From: Myxococcales bacterium
GTDB lineage: Bacteria > Myxococcota_A > Polyangia > Fen-1088
DNA length: 64,000 nucleotides
Assembly (NCBI GenBank): GCA_003142855.1
Contig: PLNW01000108.1
Span: 54,796 to 118,795 of the forward strand
Direction of reading: 5' to 3'
Part shown: piece by piece, positions 1-9,079 of the stretch
How positions within the stretch are numbered: position 1 is the first letter of the stretch
How the letters are laid out: each line of letters starts with the position of its first letter
Translations under genes and position numbers: made by a program
The notes under the pieces: generated by a model
Databases searched by the model: none
What the model saw: the letters and a program-made list of their open reading frames with translations, nothing else
What the model was told of the DNA's origin: nothing

Positions 1-678
1 CCCGCGCACACCCAGCAGGAAGGCGAGGTCATACTTGGCCTCGGCCAGGGTCAATTCCGCGCGTTCCACCTCTTGGTCGGCTTCCAGCTTCTCGGTTTCG
101 ACCTTGAGCGCGTCGACTTGCGATATAGCGCCATGTTGGAAGCGGGCTTGATTCAGTTCCAAAACATGGCCGAGGCGGCCTTGCGACTCGTGTGTCAGAT
201 CAAGGGCATCACGGGCATACACGGCCTCGAGATACTGCTGGCGGAGCATGGATTCCAGGGTGCGCTGGGTATCGGCGCGGTTCTGGCGTGCCACCGACAA
301 AGCCAGCTCCGCCGTGCGCGAACGCAGGTGCCGCTTCCCCGACAGGGTGTCAAAAATAGCGGATTGATCGGACACGCCCGCGCTCCAGGCCAAGGCCGAG
401 CAGCCAGGACATGTTTTGCTGTCAAAGCCGAAGGAACGCCCCACGCCGGCGGATATGGCCGGATTGGGGATCGCGCCAGCCATCTGAGCGTCACCCCGAA
501 CGCTATCGACCGCCGCGTCCGCCACGATGAGATCGAAGCCACGCTCGCGGAAGAGGCGCAGGGCGTCCGCCATCCCAAGATGGACCGGGAGATTAGATGA
601 CTCAGCCGCGTCGTCCGCCAGACTGACTGCGGGGCCAAGGAACGCGATGGCGAGAAGGGCAGCAACGCTTCCCTTCAT
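1..678 (-). CDS. TolC/CzcC-type outer-membrane efflux protein, N-terminal part (runs off left edge)
   Basis: Reading the minus strand gives an open frame that enters from position 678 and leaves the window at base 1, so only about 226 residues are visible. It starts with a signal peptide (MKGSVAALLAIAFLG..., cleavage probably after ...SLA). The long helical stretches that follow are typical of outer-membrane efflux proteins, for example 'QQYLEAVYARDALDLT' and 'ELTLAEAKYDLAFLLG'. The family forms the outer-membrane exit duct of RND or MFP tripartite pumps. An in-frame ATG at 699 is an alternative start; 678 was chosen because it puts the signal peptide at the N terminus. No Shine-Dalgarno is evident. 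It is distinct from the second TolC-type gene at 26086-27498. Partner pump genes would lie to the left of the window. Confidence 0.8.
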   Translation of the reverse strand, partial: MKGSVAALLAIAFLGPAVSLADDAAESSNLPVHLGMADALRLFRERGFDLIVADAAVDSVRGDAQMAGAIPNPAISAGVGRSFGFDSKTCPGCSALAWSAGVSDQSAIFDTLSGKRHLRSRTAELALSVARQNRADTQRTLESMLRQQYLEAVYARDALDLTHESQGRLGHVLELNQARFQHGAISQVDALKVETEKLEADQEVERAELTLAEAKYDLAFLLGVRG

Positions 679-843
679 TGGACGAAGATATGCGGGCATG
701 GGCACGGTGAATAGGGGTTCTGAAATTGCCGAGGCCAGTGTCGGGGTTGAGACGCGACCAAACGACCCAGTGCATCTACCCCACTGGCTGCTGAGGTGCA
801 ACCAAGGGCGCTCCCCTCCTATTCCCGCGAGCAGCGCGGACCC

Positions 844-2400
844 TCAGGCCTTGGCGGCCCGAACCAGGGGCAGCTCAAGAGCGTCCTTGAGCGCTTCGCA
901 GCTGGCTTCGATGATGTTCTGCGAGACACCGATGGTGCTCCAGCGGTCACTCCCCAGGCTGGATTCGACCAGAACCCGTGTGACGGCTGCGGTGGCGGAT
1001 TCGGGATCGAGAATGCGCACTTTGAAGTCGCACAAATGGATCTGGCGCAGGATCGGGAAATGGTGGTCGAGCGCTTTGTGAAAAGCGCGGTCCATGGCGT
1101 CGACGGGGCCCGAGCCTTCGGCCACTACATGGGAAACCTCATCGCCCACTTTGATCTTGACCGTGGCCTCGATGAACATGTCGCTGCCGCTGCGGCGCTG
1201 GGAGATCACCACCACGTCGAGCACCTCGAACGGCTCACTGTAGCCCGGCTGAGTCCGCCGCAGCATCAGCTCGAGCGAGCCATCGGCCGCTTCGAACTGG
1301 TAGCCCTGGTTCTCCAGTTCCTTGATGCGGGCGACGAGGTCGGCCTCGTTGCCACGCAACTCGACGCCCAGCTCGGCAGCGCGCACGCGGATGTTCCCGC
1401 GCCCGGAAAGTTCGGACACGACGATGCGGCGGTCGTTGCCGACCTTTTCGGGCGGGATGTGTTCAAAAGTGACCGGCGACTTGGCCACCGCGGCGACGTG
1501 GGCGCCCGCCTTGTGCGCAAAGGCCGAGGAACCCACATAGGGCGCGTGCGCGCGCGGGCGCAGATTGGCGATCTCGCTGGCCGTGCGCGAAACCTCGGTG
1601 AGCCGCTCCATGTTCTCCTCGGGGATGCAGCGTAGGCCCATCTTGAGCTGCAAGGCCGGGATCACGGACATGAGGTTGGCGTTGCCACAACGCTCGCCCC
1701 AGCCGTTGAGCGTTCCCTGCACCATGGCGCAGCCGGCTTCCACGGCCGCCAGCGAGTTGGCCACCGCCAGATCGCTGTCGTTGTGGGCGTGGATGCCCAG
1801 AGGCACGGTCAGCACCTTCTTCGCCTCGCGCACGATCTCAGCCACGGTCGAGGGCAGGTTCCCGCCGTTGGTATCGCAGAGGGCGATCCAGTCCGCGCCG
1901 GCCTGGGCAGCGGCCCGGACCGCGGCCAAGGCATAGCTGCGATCGGCGCGAAAGCCGTCGAAGAAGTGTTCAGCGTCGAAGATCACTTCGCGGCCGTTCT
2001 GTTTCAGAAACGACACGCTGTCGGAGATGATGGCCAGGTTTTCCTCGGGCGTGGTTTTGAGGACGTCGGTCACGTGCAACAACCAGGTCTTGCCGAAGAT
2101 GGCCACTGCAGGCGTGCCGGCTTTGACCAGAGCCTGCAGGTTGGCGTCGTTCGCGGCGGTGCTGCCGGTGCGGCGGGTGCTGCCAAAGGCGGTGAGCCGA
2201 GCCTGCTTCAGTTTCAGCTCGGAGGCGCGACGAAAAAACTCCTCATCCTTGGGGTTGGCCCCAGGATAGCCGCCTTCGATGTAGCGCACCCCGAATCCGT
2301 CGAGCAGCCGGGCAATCTTGATCTTATCCTCGACCGAGAGGGAAAGCCCCTCGCTCTGGGTTCCGTCCCGAAGAGTCGTGTCGAAGAGTGAGATCTGCAT
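844..2400 (-). CDS. cimA: (R)-citramalate synthase
   Basis: This is a 518-residue enzyme that condenses acetyl-CoA and pyruvate to (R)-citramalate, the first step of the threonine-independent route to 2-ketobutyrate and isoleucine. The N-terminal HMGL-like TIM barrel carries DTTLRDGTQ at residues 7-15, the metal-binding HAHND at 204-208, and the QGTxNGxGERxGN block at 228-240. The C-terminal third (about residues 390-505) is a LeuA-type allosteric dimer domain, which suggests feedback control by a branched-chain amino acid. The start with MQISLFDTTLRDG matches the family start. The length fits the CimA branch (about 520-540) rather than 2-isopropylmalate synthase with its longer linker. A homocitrate synthase-like role is less likely. 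It is transcribed alone, with a hexamer-repeat stretch just upstream. Confidence 0.93.
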   Translation of the reverse strand: MQISLFDTTLRDGTQSEGLSLSVEDKIKIARLLDGFGVRYIEGGYPGANPKDEEFFRRASELKLKQARLTAFGSTRRTGSTAANDANLQALVKAGTPAVAIFGKTWLLHVTDVLKTTPEENLAIISDSVSFLKQNGREVIFDAEHFFDGFRADRSYALAAVRAAAQAGADWIALCDTNGGNLPSTVAEIVREAKKVLTVPLGIHAHNDSDLAVANSLAAVEAGCAMVQGTLNGWGERCGNANLMSVIPALQLKMGLRCIPEENMERLTEVSRTASEIANLRPRAHAPYVGSSAFAHKAGAHVAAVAKSPVTFEHIPPEKVGNDRRIVVSELSGRGNIRVRAAELGVELRGNEADLVARIKELENQGYQFEAADGSLELMLRRTQPGYSEPFEVLDVVVISQRRSGSDMFIEATVKIKVGDEVSHVVAEGSGPVDAMDRAFHKALDHHFPILRQIHLCDFKVRILDPESATAAVTRVLVESSLGSDRWSTIGVSQNIIEASCEALKDALELPLVRAAKA

Positions 2401-2483
2401 GGGAAAATCCGGTTGGTGAGGGAGGAGAACTTACGGGAGATTCGCCGTCGGTGCAACGTCATGGCGCCGCGGGAGAAATGTCC

Positions 2484-2526
2484 GGCCACGGCCACGGCCA
2501 CGGTTACGTCTACGACCACGGCCACC
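2484..2526. repeat. hexanucleotide array, YACGRC type
   Basis: A run of degenerate 6-bp units lies between cimA and the small lipoprotein gene: GGCCAC GGCCAC GGTTAC, then GTCTAC GACCAC GGCCAC. Nineteen bases of it recur exactly at 34798. The rest of the 2401-2638 gap shows no gene. Confidence 0.75.
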
Positions 2527-2638
2527 GTTCATCGCCTTGTTGGTCGAGCGTCACCGTCTTGGACAGGAGCCATCCGCCAGGGACGCTGCGGCGGTGCTTG
2601 CCGCGGGATCTAGAGGAGAGCAGCGCGATCCTGACTCG

Positions 2639-3142
2639 TCAAGACGACGGTGTGACGCTGAGAACCTGGGAGGTTCGTGGAACCGAACTGCCTGCGTCGA
2701 ACACCAGGAAACCGGTGGGACCGTTGATCCTCTGCACGTTGACTGTCGTGACCTTGCCCGACGCCACCGCAAACGGCACACACCCGCCCATTCCGGAGTC
2801 GACGCACAATAGGTAGTCGGCCGGCGCCAGTTCGATCTCGTAGTGACCGTCAGCCTGCATGGCGACAAGAGGCGTTGTCCTCGCGATCGCACCGACGGTG
2901 ACCGCGTCCTGGACCAGCCCATTGGTGAGCCAAATCTCGAGGGTGGCGCTTGCAAGGCCACATTCCTGGCAACCGTTGGCGACGACGTCGGACTCGGAGG
3001 CAACCACTCCCGCCACGCCCTGCCCGATGCTGGCTGCGGCCGGTCGCTGGTAGGACTGGCAGGCGCTCCGGTTGCAATCTTGGCAGGAGCCGCACCATAG
3101 CGAAGCGAAAGCCAAAGCAAACAGAACCGACTGCGTTCGCAT
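2639..3142 (-). CDS. small secreted lipoprotein, function unknown
   Basis: This 167-residue protein has a lipoprotein signal (MRTQSVLFALAFASLWCGSC) with the lipobox cysteine at residue 20. The mature part is rich in cysteine early on ('QDCNRSACQ', 'NGCQECG'). It then resembles a beta-sandwich of the carboxypeptidase-regulatory type ('ATLEIWLTNG', 'GHYEIELAPADYLLCVDSG'), but that is only a structural guess. The ATG at 3142 is preferred over one at 3178 because GGAGG lies seven bases upstream and the signal peptide then begins at residue 1. It is located between cimA and thrC, all on the minus strand, with no obvious functional link. I do not recognise a named family. Confidence 0.7.
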   Translation of the reverse strand: MRTQSVLFALAFASLWCGSCQDCNRSACQSYQRPAAASIGQGVAGVVASESDVVANGCQECGLASATLEIWLTNGLVQDAVTVGAIARTTPLVAMQADGHYEIELAPADYLLCVDSGMGGCVPFAVASGKVTTVNVQRINGPTGFLVFDAGSSVPRTSQVLSVTPSS

Positions 3143-3201
3143 AGTGAACCTCCAGAGACGAGGTTGAGAATAGGGCATTCAGGCCGGAGTCACAATCGGC
3201 A

Positions 3202-3234
3202 TCGTGGTCGTAGTCGTGGTCGTAGCCGTGGCCG
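3202..3234. repeat. hexanucleotide array, YACGRC type
   Basis: Units of GTGGTC, GTAGTC and GTAGCC (reverse complement GACCAC, GACTAC, GGCTAC) fill the short gap between the lipoprotein gene and thrC. It belongs to the same family as the array at 2484, in the opposite orientation. Confidence 0.7.
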
Positions 3235-3276
3235 AACATTCTAGACAAACACGGCGGCTCGACTGATGCAGTACGC

Positions 3277-4611
3277 TCACGCCCCCAGAAGTCGGCGAAC
3301 CGTATCGCGGACCTTGGCGTAGTCGTTGGGCACCTCGACCGGCTTGTTGGCGTACTGGCACACGGGAACGCCGGGCAGCTTGCCTTCGTGGTAGCCGACC
3401 TTGAAGTCGGTGAACTTGAGGCCATTGGCGGTGCTGATCACCACCACTGTCTCGGACCTCCGGATGGTGCCAGCGGCCACCAGCTTCTCCAGTGCGCCCA
3501 GCGCCACGCCAGTGTGCGGGCAACAGAACATGCCGGTGGCATCGGCACGCGCCGCCGCGTCGGCCAGTTCGGTCTCGTTGGCCTGCTCGACCACGCCGTC
3601 GAATTCCTGCAAGGTCTTGATGGCCTTCTTCACGCTCACTGGGTTGCCGATCTGGATGGCCGAGGCCAGGGTAGTTTGCGGCACCATGGGCTCGAACTTG
3701 TCGTACCCTTTCTTGTAGGCGAGATAGAGCGGGTTGGCGGCCTGCACCTGGGCCACGCAGATGCGCGGCAACTTGTTGATGAGGCCCAGCTCGCGCATCA
3801 TCTTGAACCCGGCGCCGAGTGCGCTCACGTTGCCCAGGTTGCCACCGGGAATGATGATCCAGTCGGGCACGCGCCAGTCGAACTGCTGCACGATCTCGAT
3901 GCCCACGGTCTTCTGCCCTTCCACGCGCAGCGAGTTCATGCTGTTGGCCAGGTACACGCCTTCCTCGTCGGCCAGGCGTTGCACCACCTTCATGCAATCA
4001 TCGAAGTTGCCTTCCACGGCCAACACGGTGGCGCCGTTGGCCAGCGGCTGCACCAGTTGCGCGGTCGAGATCTTTCCTCGCGGCAGCAGAACCATAGCGC
4101 GGATGCCAGCAGCGGCGGCATAGGCCGCCAGCGCCGCCGAGGTGTCACCGGTCGAGGCACAAGCCACCGCCGAGATGGGTCTGCCGTCTGCGATCATTTG
4201 CTTGACCGCGGACATCAGCACGGTCATGCCCAGATCCTTGAACGACCCGGTATGCGAGTTGCCGCACATCTTGACCCAGAGATCCTCGACGCCCAGTTTG
4301 CTGCCGTAGCGCTGGGCCCAGAACAGATTGCTGCCGCCCTCGTACATCGACACCACGTTCTCGTTGCGAATGTGCGGGTGAACCCACTCACGTTTGCCCC
4401 ACACCCCTGAGCCGTGGGGCCAGTCGGTGCGCATGTAGCGATCCTCGAACAGCTTCTTCCACTCGGCGGCGCTGCGTTGCTGGAGCGCCTCCATGTCGTG
4501 GACGACTTCCAGCAGGTTGCCGCAGGTGGGGCAGTGGTAGATGACCTGGTCGAGCGGGTACTCGCCCGGGCAACGGGTGATGCAACGGAAATGGGCGCGG
4601 TAGGGACGCAT
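3277..4611 (-). CDS. thrC: threonine synthase
   Basis: A 444-residue PLP enzyme of fold type II that converts O-phosphohomoserine to threonine in the cytoplasm. The N terminus holds four cysteines in two pairs (C10/C14 and C27/C30, 'CPTCGN'), the zinc-ribbon-like segment found in many bacterial threonine synthases. The PLP lysine is K125 in '[11 protein letters not shown]'. The glycine-rich phosphate loop ('[10 protein letters not shown]') and '[12 protein letters not shown]' follow. The length is normal. It is divergently transcribed from an aspartokinase 77 bases away, so the pair probably shares a promoter region and belongs to the aspartate-to-threonine pathway together with hom at 50016-51308. 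Confidence 0.95.
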   Translation of the reverse strand: MRPYRAHFRCITRCPGEYPLDQVIYHCPTCGNLLEVVHDMEALQQRSAAEWKKLFEDRYMRTDWPHGSGVWGKREWVHPHIRNENVVSMYEGGSNLFWAQRYGSKLGVEDLWVKMCGNSHTGSFKDLGMTVLMSAVKQMIADGRPISAVACASTGDTSAALAAYAAAAGIRAMVLLPRGKISTAQLVQPLANGATVLAVEGNFDDCMKVVQRLADEEGVYLANSMNSLRVEGQKTVGIEIVQQFDWRVPDWIIIPGGNLGNVSALGAGFKMMRELGLINKLPRICVAQVQAANPLYLAYKKGYDKFEPMVPQTTLASAIQIGNPVSVKKAIKTLQEFDGVVEQANETELADAAARADATGMFCCPHTGVALGALEKLVAAGTIRRSETVVVISTANGLKFTDFKVGYHEGKLPGVPVCQYANKPVEVPNDYAKVRDTVRRLLGA

Positions 4612-4688
4612 GGCCGAAACTTAGCACCTTCGAGCCCGGATTTTCACCATGGCCTCTTTGTGACTCTGTAGTAAAAAACCACCTTCCC

Positions 4689-6128
4689 ATGAAGACACGA
4701 AAATCGCGGCTCCCCGAGGTCTACAAGTTTGGTGGCGCGTCGCTGGCGGACGGCGCGGCCTACAAGCATGCGGCCGGCATCTCGAAGGCCTGCGCCGCTC
4801 CGTTGGCGGTAGTCTGCTCGGCGCCGGCCGGCGTGACCGACCTACTGTTGGCGGTGGCCGATCATGCCCGCGCAGGCGATCGCGAGAAAACCGCGACCGC
4901 GCTGGAAGCCGTGCGCGAGAAGTACCGCGTGGTCCTGCGCCAGCTGGTCCTGGGCCAGCGGCCCAAGGCCGAGCTGGCCGAGGTGGTCGACCAGTCGATG
5001 GCCGAGCTGGAGATGTTGGCCGGCGGCCTGGTGGCCTTGCGCGAGCTGACCGCGCGCACGAGCGATCTGGTGGTGTCGCGCGGCGAGCGTTTGAGCGCGG
5101 AGATCTTCTGTGCCGTGCTGCGCGCCGCCGGCGTGAAGGCCCAGGTCGTGGATGCGCTGGAAGTGGTTCACACCGAGGGGCCTTTCGGCGGTGCCGCGCC
5201 CGAGCTGGCGCGCACCGACGCGGCCGTGCGCACTCGGCTCCGGCCGCTCATGTCTCGCGGCGTGGTGCCGGTGGTGCCTGGCTTCCTGGGTGCGTGGCAC
5301 AAGGAGCACGGGCAGCCGCCCGCTCTCGTCACCCTGGGTCGCGGCGGCTCGGATCTGACCGCGACGCTGCTCGGACGCGCGCTCGATGCCAGCCGGGTGA
5401 CCCTGTGGAAGGACGTTCCTGGGCTGCTGACCGCTGATCCGCGGGTGGTTCCCGACGCACGCGTGATCCCGCAACTGCATGTGCGCGAGGCCGCCGAGCT
5501 GGCCTACTACGGCGCCAAGGTCTTGCATTCGCGCGCGCTCATTCCGGTGCAGGGCAAGCCCATCCCGGTTTACGTGCGGCCGTTTGCCGAGCCCAATGCG
5601 CCGGGCACCGAGATTTCATCGCAGCAGAGCACGGACCGTCACCCGGTCAAGGCGCTTTCCGCGGTCTCGGGTCAGGCCCTGGTCACGGTAGCCGGCCGTG
5701 GCTTGCTAGGCGTACCGGGCGTGGCCGCGCGCACCTTCGCGACCCTCTCGGCGCATGGCATGTCGGTCTCGCTCATCACGCAGGCCTCGTCTGAACAGTC
5801 GATCTGCTTCACGGTTCCTGAAAAGGAAGCCAAGGCGGCCAAGGAGCACCTGGACCGCGCTTTCCACGATGAAATCGCCCGTCGCGACGTGGACGGCATC
5901 CTGGTGCAGACCGGCATGACCACCATTGCCGTGGTGGGCCTGGGCATGGCGGGCATGCCGGGAATCGCGGCGCGCGTGTTCTCGGCTTTGGCCTCGCAGG
6001 ACATCAACGTGGTGGCCATCGCTCAGGGTTCATCCGAGCTGAACATCTCGCTGGTGGTGGCCTCGGCGCAGGCGGCCCAGGCGCAGAAGCGCATTCACAG
6101 CGCCTTCCGGCTCTCGCGGCTGCCCTAG
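4689..6128 (+). CDS. aspartokinase, ThrA/MetL-like domain layout, monofunctional
   Basis: This 479-residue enzyme phosphorylates aspartate, the committed step to threonine, methionine and lysine. The kinase core begins with KFGGAS at residues 13-18 (usually KFGGTS), followed by 'VVCSAPAGVTDLLL' and 'LGRGGSDLTATLL'. Two C-terminal ACT domains ('GVPGVAARTFATLSAHGMSV' and 'GMPGIAARVFSALASQDINV') are spaced as in the kinase half of aspartokinase-homoserine dehydrogenase fusions. Here the dehydrogenase is a separate gene (50016-51308). A second, more standard aspartokinase lies at 34906-36120. Divergence from thrC suggests that this copy serves the threonine branch; that is inference. Confidence 0.9.
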   Translation: MKTRKSRLPEVYKFGGASLADGAAYKHAAGISKACAAPLAVVCSAPAGVTDLLLAVADHARAGDREKTATALEAVREKYRVVLRQLVLGQRPKAELAEVVDQSMAELEMLAGGLVALRELTARTSDLVVSRGERLSAEIFCAVLRAAGVKAQVVDALEVVHTEGPFGGAAPELARTDAAVRTRLRPLMSRGVVPVVPGFLGAWHKEHGQPPALVTLGRGGSDLTATLLGRALDASRVTLWKDVPGLLTADPRVVPDARVIPQLHVREAAELAYYGAKVLHSRALIPVQGKPIPVYVRPFAEPNAPGTEISSQQSTDRHPVKALSAVSGQALVTVAGRGLLGVPGVAARTFATLSAHGMSVSLITQASSEQSICFTVPEKEAKAAKEHLDRAFHDEIARRDVDGILVQTGMTTIAVVGLGMAGMPGIAARVFSALASQDINVVAIAQGSSELNISLVVASAQAAQAQKRIHSAFRLSRLP

Positions 6129-6138
6129 CCAGATACTG

Positions 6139-6172
6139 AACAGGCCCGGCCACTATGGTAGCCGAGCCTGTT
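6139..6172. terminator. hairpin between convergent genes, probable bidirectional terminator
   Basis: The arms AACAGGCCCGGC (6139-6150) and GCCGAGCCTGTT (6161-6172) pair with a single mismatch around a 10-base loop. The hairpin lies just after the aspartokinase stop and before the 3' end of the convergent lipoprotein gene. A long T-run is lacking, so efficiency is uncertain. Confidence 0.6.
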
Positions 6173-6193
6173 TCGAGCCTTGCAGAGCCGGGA

Positions 6194-6715
6194 CTACAGA
6201 CTGTCTTCGCCAGCCTCGACTGCGTCGCCAGCTTCCGACGCGTCTTCGAGAACGTCTGCCACGACATCGGCCGCGATGTCCTGCGCCACATCGAGAAGCG
6301 GGGTCGGAGCATCGAACCCAACATCCGGGGTGCCTGACGTGTCATTCTTCACATCGAACTTCTGTGCCGGGATCACGTCGAGCAACGGCAACACATCGTT
6401 CGTCGGGGTCGCGTCCGGCTCTCCGGCGTCAGGAACAAAAGTTGGGCCATCGGGTTGGGTGACCACCGGGCCGTCGGGCTGGGTCACCGGGCCATCAGGC
6501 TGGGCCACCGGGCCATCGGGGCCTGGCAAAGGCGGGCTAATGTCGGGATTGACAGTCGAGCCATCGTACTTGGTTCCAGACGTGTCGCGCTTGGCATCGA
6601 CGCAAGCGCCGCCATCGCAATTGACCTTCGGTGTGCTCGATCCTCCGCAGCCGACGATCAGAGTCAGAGCACAGGTGCCAGCCAAGATAGTGAAGCCATG
6701 AAGAAGTCGGGTCAT
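6194..6715 (-). CDS. Pro/Asp-rich lipoprotein of unknown function
   Basis: A 173-residue predicted lipoprotein. The signal peptide MTRLLHGFTILAGTCALTLI ends in the lipobox V-G-C, followed by a GGSS spacer. The mature chain is low complexity: three near-perfect copies of a 6-7 residue unit of the form QPDGPVT (about residues 68-90), then an aspartate/alanine-rich C terminus ('DIAADVVADVLEDASEA'). Such D/P-rich lipoproteins with short repeats are common in myxobacteria and often display linker-like surface segments. The start at 6715 is set by GGGAGGA seven bases upstream. The frame stays open to 6883, but without a signal peptide at that start. No enzymatic domain is visible. Confidence 0.7.
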   Translation of the reverse strand: MTRLLHGFTILAGTCALTLIVGCGGSSTPKVNCDGGACVDAKRDTSGTKYDGSTVNPDISPPLPGPDGPVAQPDGPVTQPDGPVVTQPDGPTFVPDAGEPDATPTNDVLPLLDVIPAQKFDVKNDTSGTPDVGFDAPTPLLDVAQDIAADVVADVLEDASEAGDAVEAGEDSL

Positions 6716-7024
6716 GATATTCCTCCCGCGGGGATAGTTTCTTGATTCTGCCGACGGGCCGCATAGATGCGAACCGCCAAGCAACCGCACTATAATGAGG
6801 CAACTGTCCGTCAATGGGAAAGAAAAAACGTATCGACGACTGTACGCAAAATACCGACATGTGCTACACCGGCGGCACAGCACAGGAACCGAAGCTCGTG
6901 TCCGCGCGGAGCCGCCCAGGCGTTTCGAGATCTTGATGAGCCGTGATGACCAGAAGGACTTGCTCGCAACCGCCAGATGTCGACACCCTCTGACACCCGT
7001 GATAGGCAGGTCCCCACTTCAGCC
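6716..7024. other. divergent intergenic region, no gene seen
   Basis: These 309 bases separate the minus-strand lipoprotein from the plus-strand flavoprotein gene and must hold both promoters. A clear GGGAGGA ribosome-binding site serves the lipoprotein (6720-6727). The stretch around 6820-6860 is noticeably more AT-rich than the surroundings. I found no convincing coding frame, tRNA or repeat. Confidence 0.5.
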
Positions 7025-8335
7025 ATGGCCGAAGAATCGCACAAGGTAGTCATTCTCGGCGGGGGTCTCACCGGGCTCTCGGCGGCCATTCACTTGCGTC
7101 GTCCGTGGGTTTTGTTCGAGCGTGAGGCCAAGCTGGGCGGCCAGGCGGTCACCGAGGAACGCGAGGGATTTCGCTTCGACTTGACCGGACATTGGCTGCA
7201 CCTGCGTGATCCGGCCATCAAGCAGCTGGTGGGCGAGGTCTTGCCCGTCGAGATGGCTTCGGTCGAGAGACGCGCCCGCATTTTCTCCCACGGGGTGACG
7301 ACCCTGTACCCGTTCCAAGCCAACCTCTACGGTCTGCCGCCTGACGTGATCAAGGAGTGTCTGTTGGGCGTCATCCAGGCCAAGATGCAGTCGGAAGGTG
7401 CGCCGCCGCGCAATTTCGAGGAGTACTGCCTGCGCCACTTCGGCGCCGGCATTTCGCGGCACTTCATGATCCCCTACAACGAGAAGTTGTGGGGCGTGCA
7501 CCCGCGCACCATCACCGCGGATTGGTGCTCGCGCTTCGTGCCCCTGCCCAATCTCGAACAAGTGGTGGCCGGCGCGGTGGGCGCAGACGCCGGGCGCATG
7601 GGTTACAACATCGAATTCTCCTACCCCAAACAGGGCGGCATCGAGACGCTGACCAGAGCCCTGGCCGCTCGCATCCAGGGCGGCGAGATTCACCTGCGCA
7701 GCAGCGTGGAATCGATCGATCTGCGTAGGCGCGAGGTGGTGGTGGCCGGTGAGCGCGTGCCCTATCGGGCCGTGGTCACAACCCTGCCGTTGCCCGAGCT
7801 GCTGGCCCGCGTGTCTGACCTCCCCGACGACATCGCGGCCCATGCTGGTCGACTGCGCTGCACCACCTTGCGCTACCTGAACGTGGCCACGCGCTCGCGG
7901 CCGGCGACAGATTGGCACTGGATCTACGTGCCTGAAAAGAGCCTGCCGTTCTATCGCGTGGGCATCTACAGCAACGCCGCGCCCAGCATGGCGCCGGCCG
8001 GAGCGGCGTCCTTGTACGTGGAACTGGCCGACCGCGGGCCGATTAGCGACGCCACCCTGTCCGACGTGGCTGAAGGCCTGGCTGCCATCGGCGCCTTGGA
8101 CGCGCCTGGCGACGTACGATTTGCCGACGCGCGCGAGATCAAGTACGCCTACGTCGTGTTCGACGAGCACTACCAGGCTGCCACCACGGCCATCTTTCCC
8201 TTCCTCGAATCGCACGCCATCTATTCGCGCGGCCGCTACGGCTCGTGGACGTACAATGCGATGGAGGATTGCCTGCTGGCTGGCCGCGAAGTCGCGGCCA
8301 CCATCGACGCAATTTCTGGGAGCAAGACACCATGA
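7025..8335 (+). CDS. FAD-dependent amine-oxidase/UDP-galactopyranose-mutase-like flavoprotein
   Basis: A 436-residue protein with an N-terminal dinucleotide-binding motif '[17 protein letters not shown]' and the FAD-contacting '[20 protein letters not shown]' segment, as in protoporphyrinogen-oxidase, phytoene-desaturase and UGM-type flavoproteins. Later blocks such as '[13 protein letters not shown]' and '[15 protein letters not shown]' are typical of family members found beside glycosyltransferases. The substrate cannot be told from sequence. The start at 7025 ([13 protein letters not shown]) puts the motif near the N terminus; an ATG at 6977 adds 16 residues. Its stop overlaps the start of the next gene by ATGA, so the two are translationally coupled. 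A sugar or lipid modification role is likely. Confidence 0.75.
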   Translation: MAEESHKVVILGGGLTGLSAAIHLRRPWVLFEREAKLGGQAVTEEREGFRFDLTGHWLHLRDPAIKQLVGEVLPVEMASVERRARIFSHGVTTLYPFQANLYGLPPDVIKECLLGVIQAKMQSEGAPPRNFEEYCLRHFGAGISRHFMIPYNEKLWGVHPRTITADWCSRFVPLPNLEQVVAGAVGADAGRMGYNIEFSYPKQGGIETLTRALAARIQGGEIHLRSSVESIDLRRREVVVAGERVPYRAVVTTLPLPELLARVSDLPDDIAAHAGRLRCTTLRYLNVATRSRPATDWHWIYVPEKSLPFYRVGIYSNAAPSMAPAGAASLYVELADRGPISDATLSDVAEGLAAIGALDAPGDVRFADAREIKYAYVVFDEHYQAATTAIFPFLESHAIYSRGRYGSWTYNAMEDCLLAGREVAATIDAISGSKTP

Positions 8336-9066
8336 CCACCCCGTCCCCGTCCGCCGCCAATCCGCATGTCTCCATCGTGATTCCGGTCTACAACGAGGAG
8401 GGGATCCTGCGCGGTTCCGTGTTGGAGCTGCGCGAGAAGCTGCGGCCTTTTGGCTTCACCTACGAGCTGATTCTTTGTGAAAATGGCTCGCGCGACCGTA
8501 CCGTCGAGATGGGCAAGGAGATCGAGGCGGACTTCCCCGAGGTGCGCATGATCTCCGTCGGGGAACCCAACTATGGACTGGCCATGAAGACCGGCATCCT
8601 TGCGGCGCGCGGCGATTTCGTCATCTGTGACGAGATTGATCTGTGCGACACTGAGTTCTACGCGCGGGCGCTGGCTCTGCTGGAACGGACCGACACTGAT
8701 CTGGTGGTCGGTTCCAAGGCCATGGTGGGGTCGAACGACCAGCGTCCTTGGGTCCGGCGCGTGGGCACCCGCGTGTACAACGGCCTGCTGCGCACGGTCT
8801 GCGGTTTCCGTGGAACCGACACGCATGGACTCAAAGCGTTCAAGCGCGAGGTTCTGCTGGAGACCGCAGAACGGTGCGTGCTCGACCGCGACGTCTTTGC
8901 CAGCGAGTTCGTCATTCGAGCGCACCGCGAAAAGAAGAAAGTGGTGGAGATCCCGTTCGCCGTGCACGAGAAGCGACCGCCCTCGATCAATCTTCTCAAG
9001 CGGGTTCCCCACGTGCTCCAGAGCGTGGCCAAGCTGGCCGTGTCGGTGCGCAAGACCGAAACGTAG
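8332..9066 (+). CDS. family 2 glycosyltransferase (dolichyl-phosphate-mannose-synthase-like)
   Basis: A 244-residue GT-A enzyme. The N-terminal '[12 protein letters not shown]' nucleotide-sugar motif, '[12 protein letters not shown]' and '[12 protein letters not shown]' (an acidic DxD-like cluster) are family hallmarks, and '[17 protein letters not shown]' corresponds to the acceptor region. There are no membrane spans, so it is probably cytosolic or peripheral and transfers a sugar to a lipid phosphate. It overlaps the flavoprotein gene by ATGA, which implies a common pathway. The ATG at 8332 is preferred over 8245 because it gives the family N terminus. Immediately downstream lies a dispersed-repeat region. 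Confidence 0.85.
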   Translation: MTTPSPSAANPHVSIVIPVYNEEGILRGSVLELREKLRPFGFTYELILCENGSRDRTVEMGKEIEADFPEVRMISVGEPNYGLAMKTGILAARGDFVICDEIDLCDTEFYARALALLERTDTDLVVGSKAMVGSNDQRPWVRRVGTRVYNGLLRTVCGFRGTDTHGLKAFKREVLLETAERCVLDRDVFASEFVIRAHREKKKVVEIPFAVHEKRPPSINLLKRVPHVLQSVAKLAVSVRKTET

Positions 9067-9079
9067 CTAGCGGCCGCAA

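Noticed and set aside
2388..2816. Plus-strand frames over the hexamer array and lipoprotein gene
   Set aside because: Repeats of Gly-His or Thr-Ala pairs produced by the six-base array, antisense to the lipoprotein gene.
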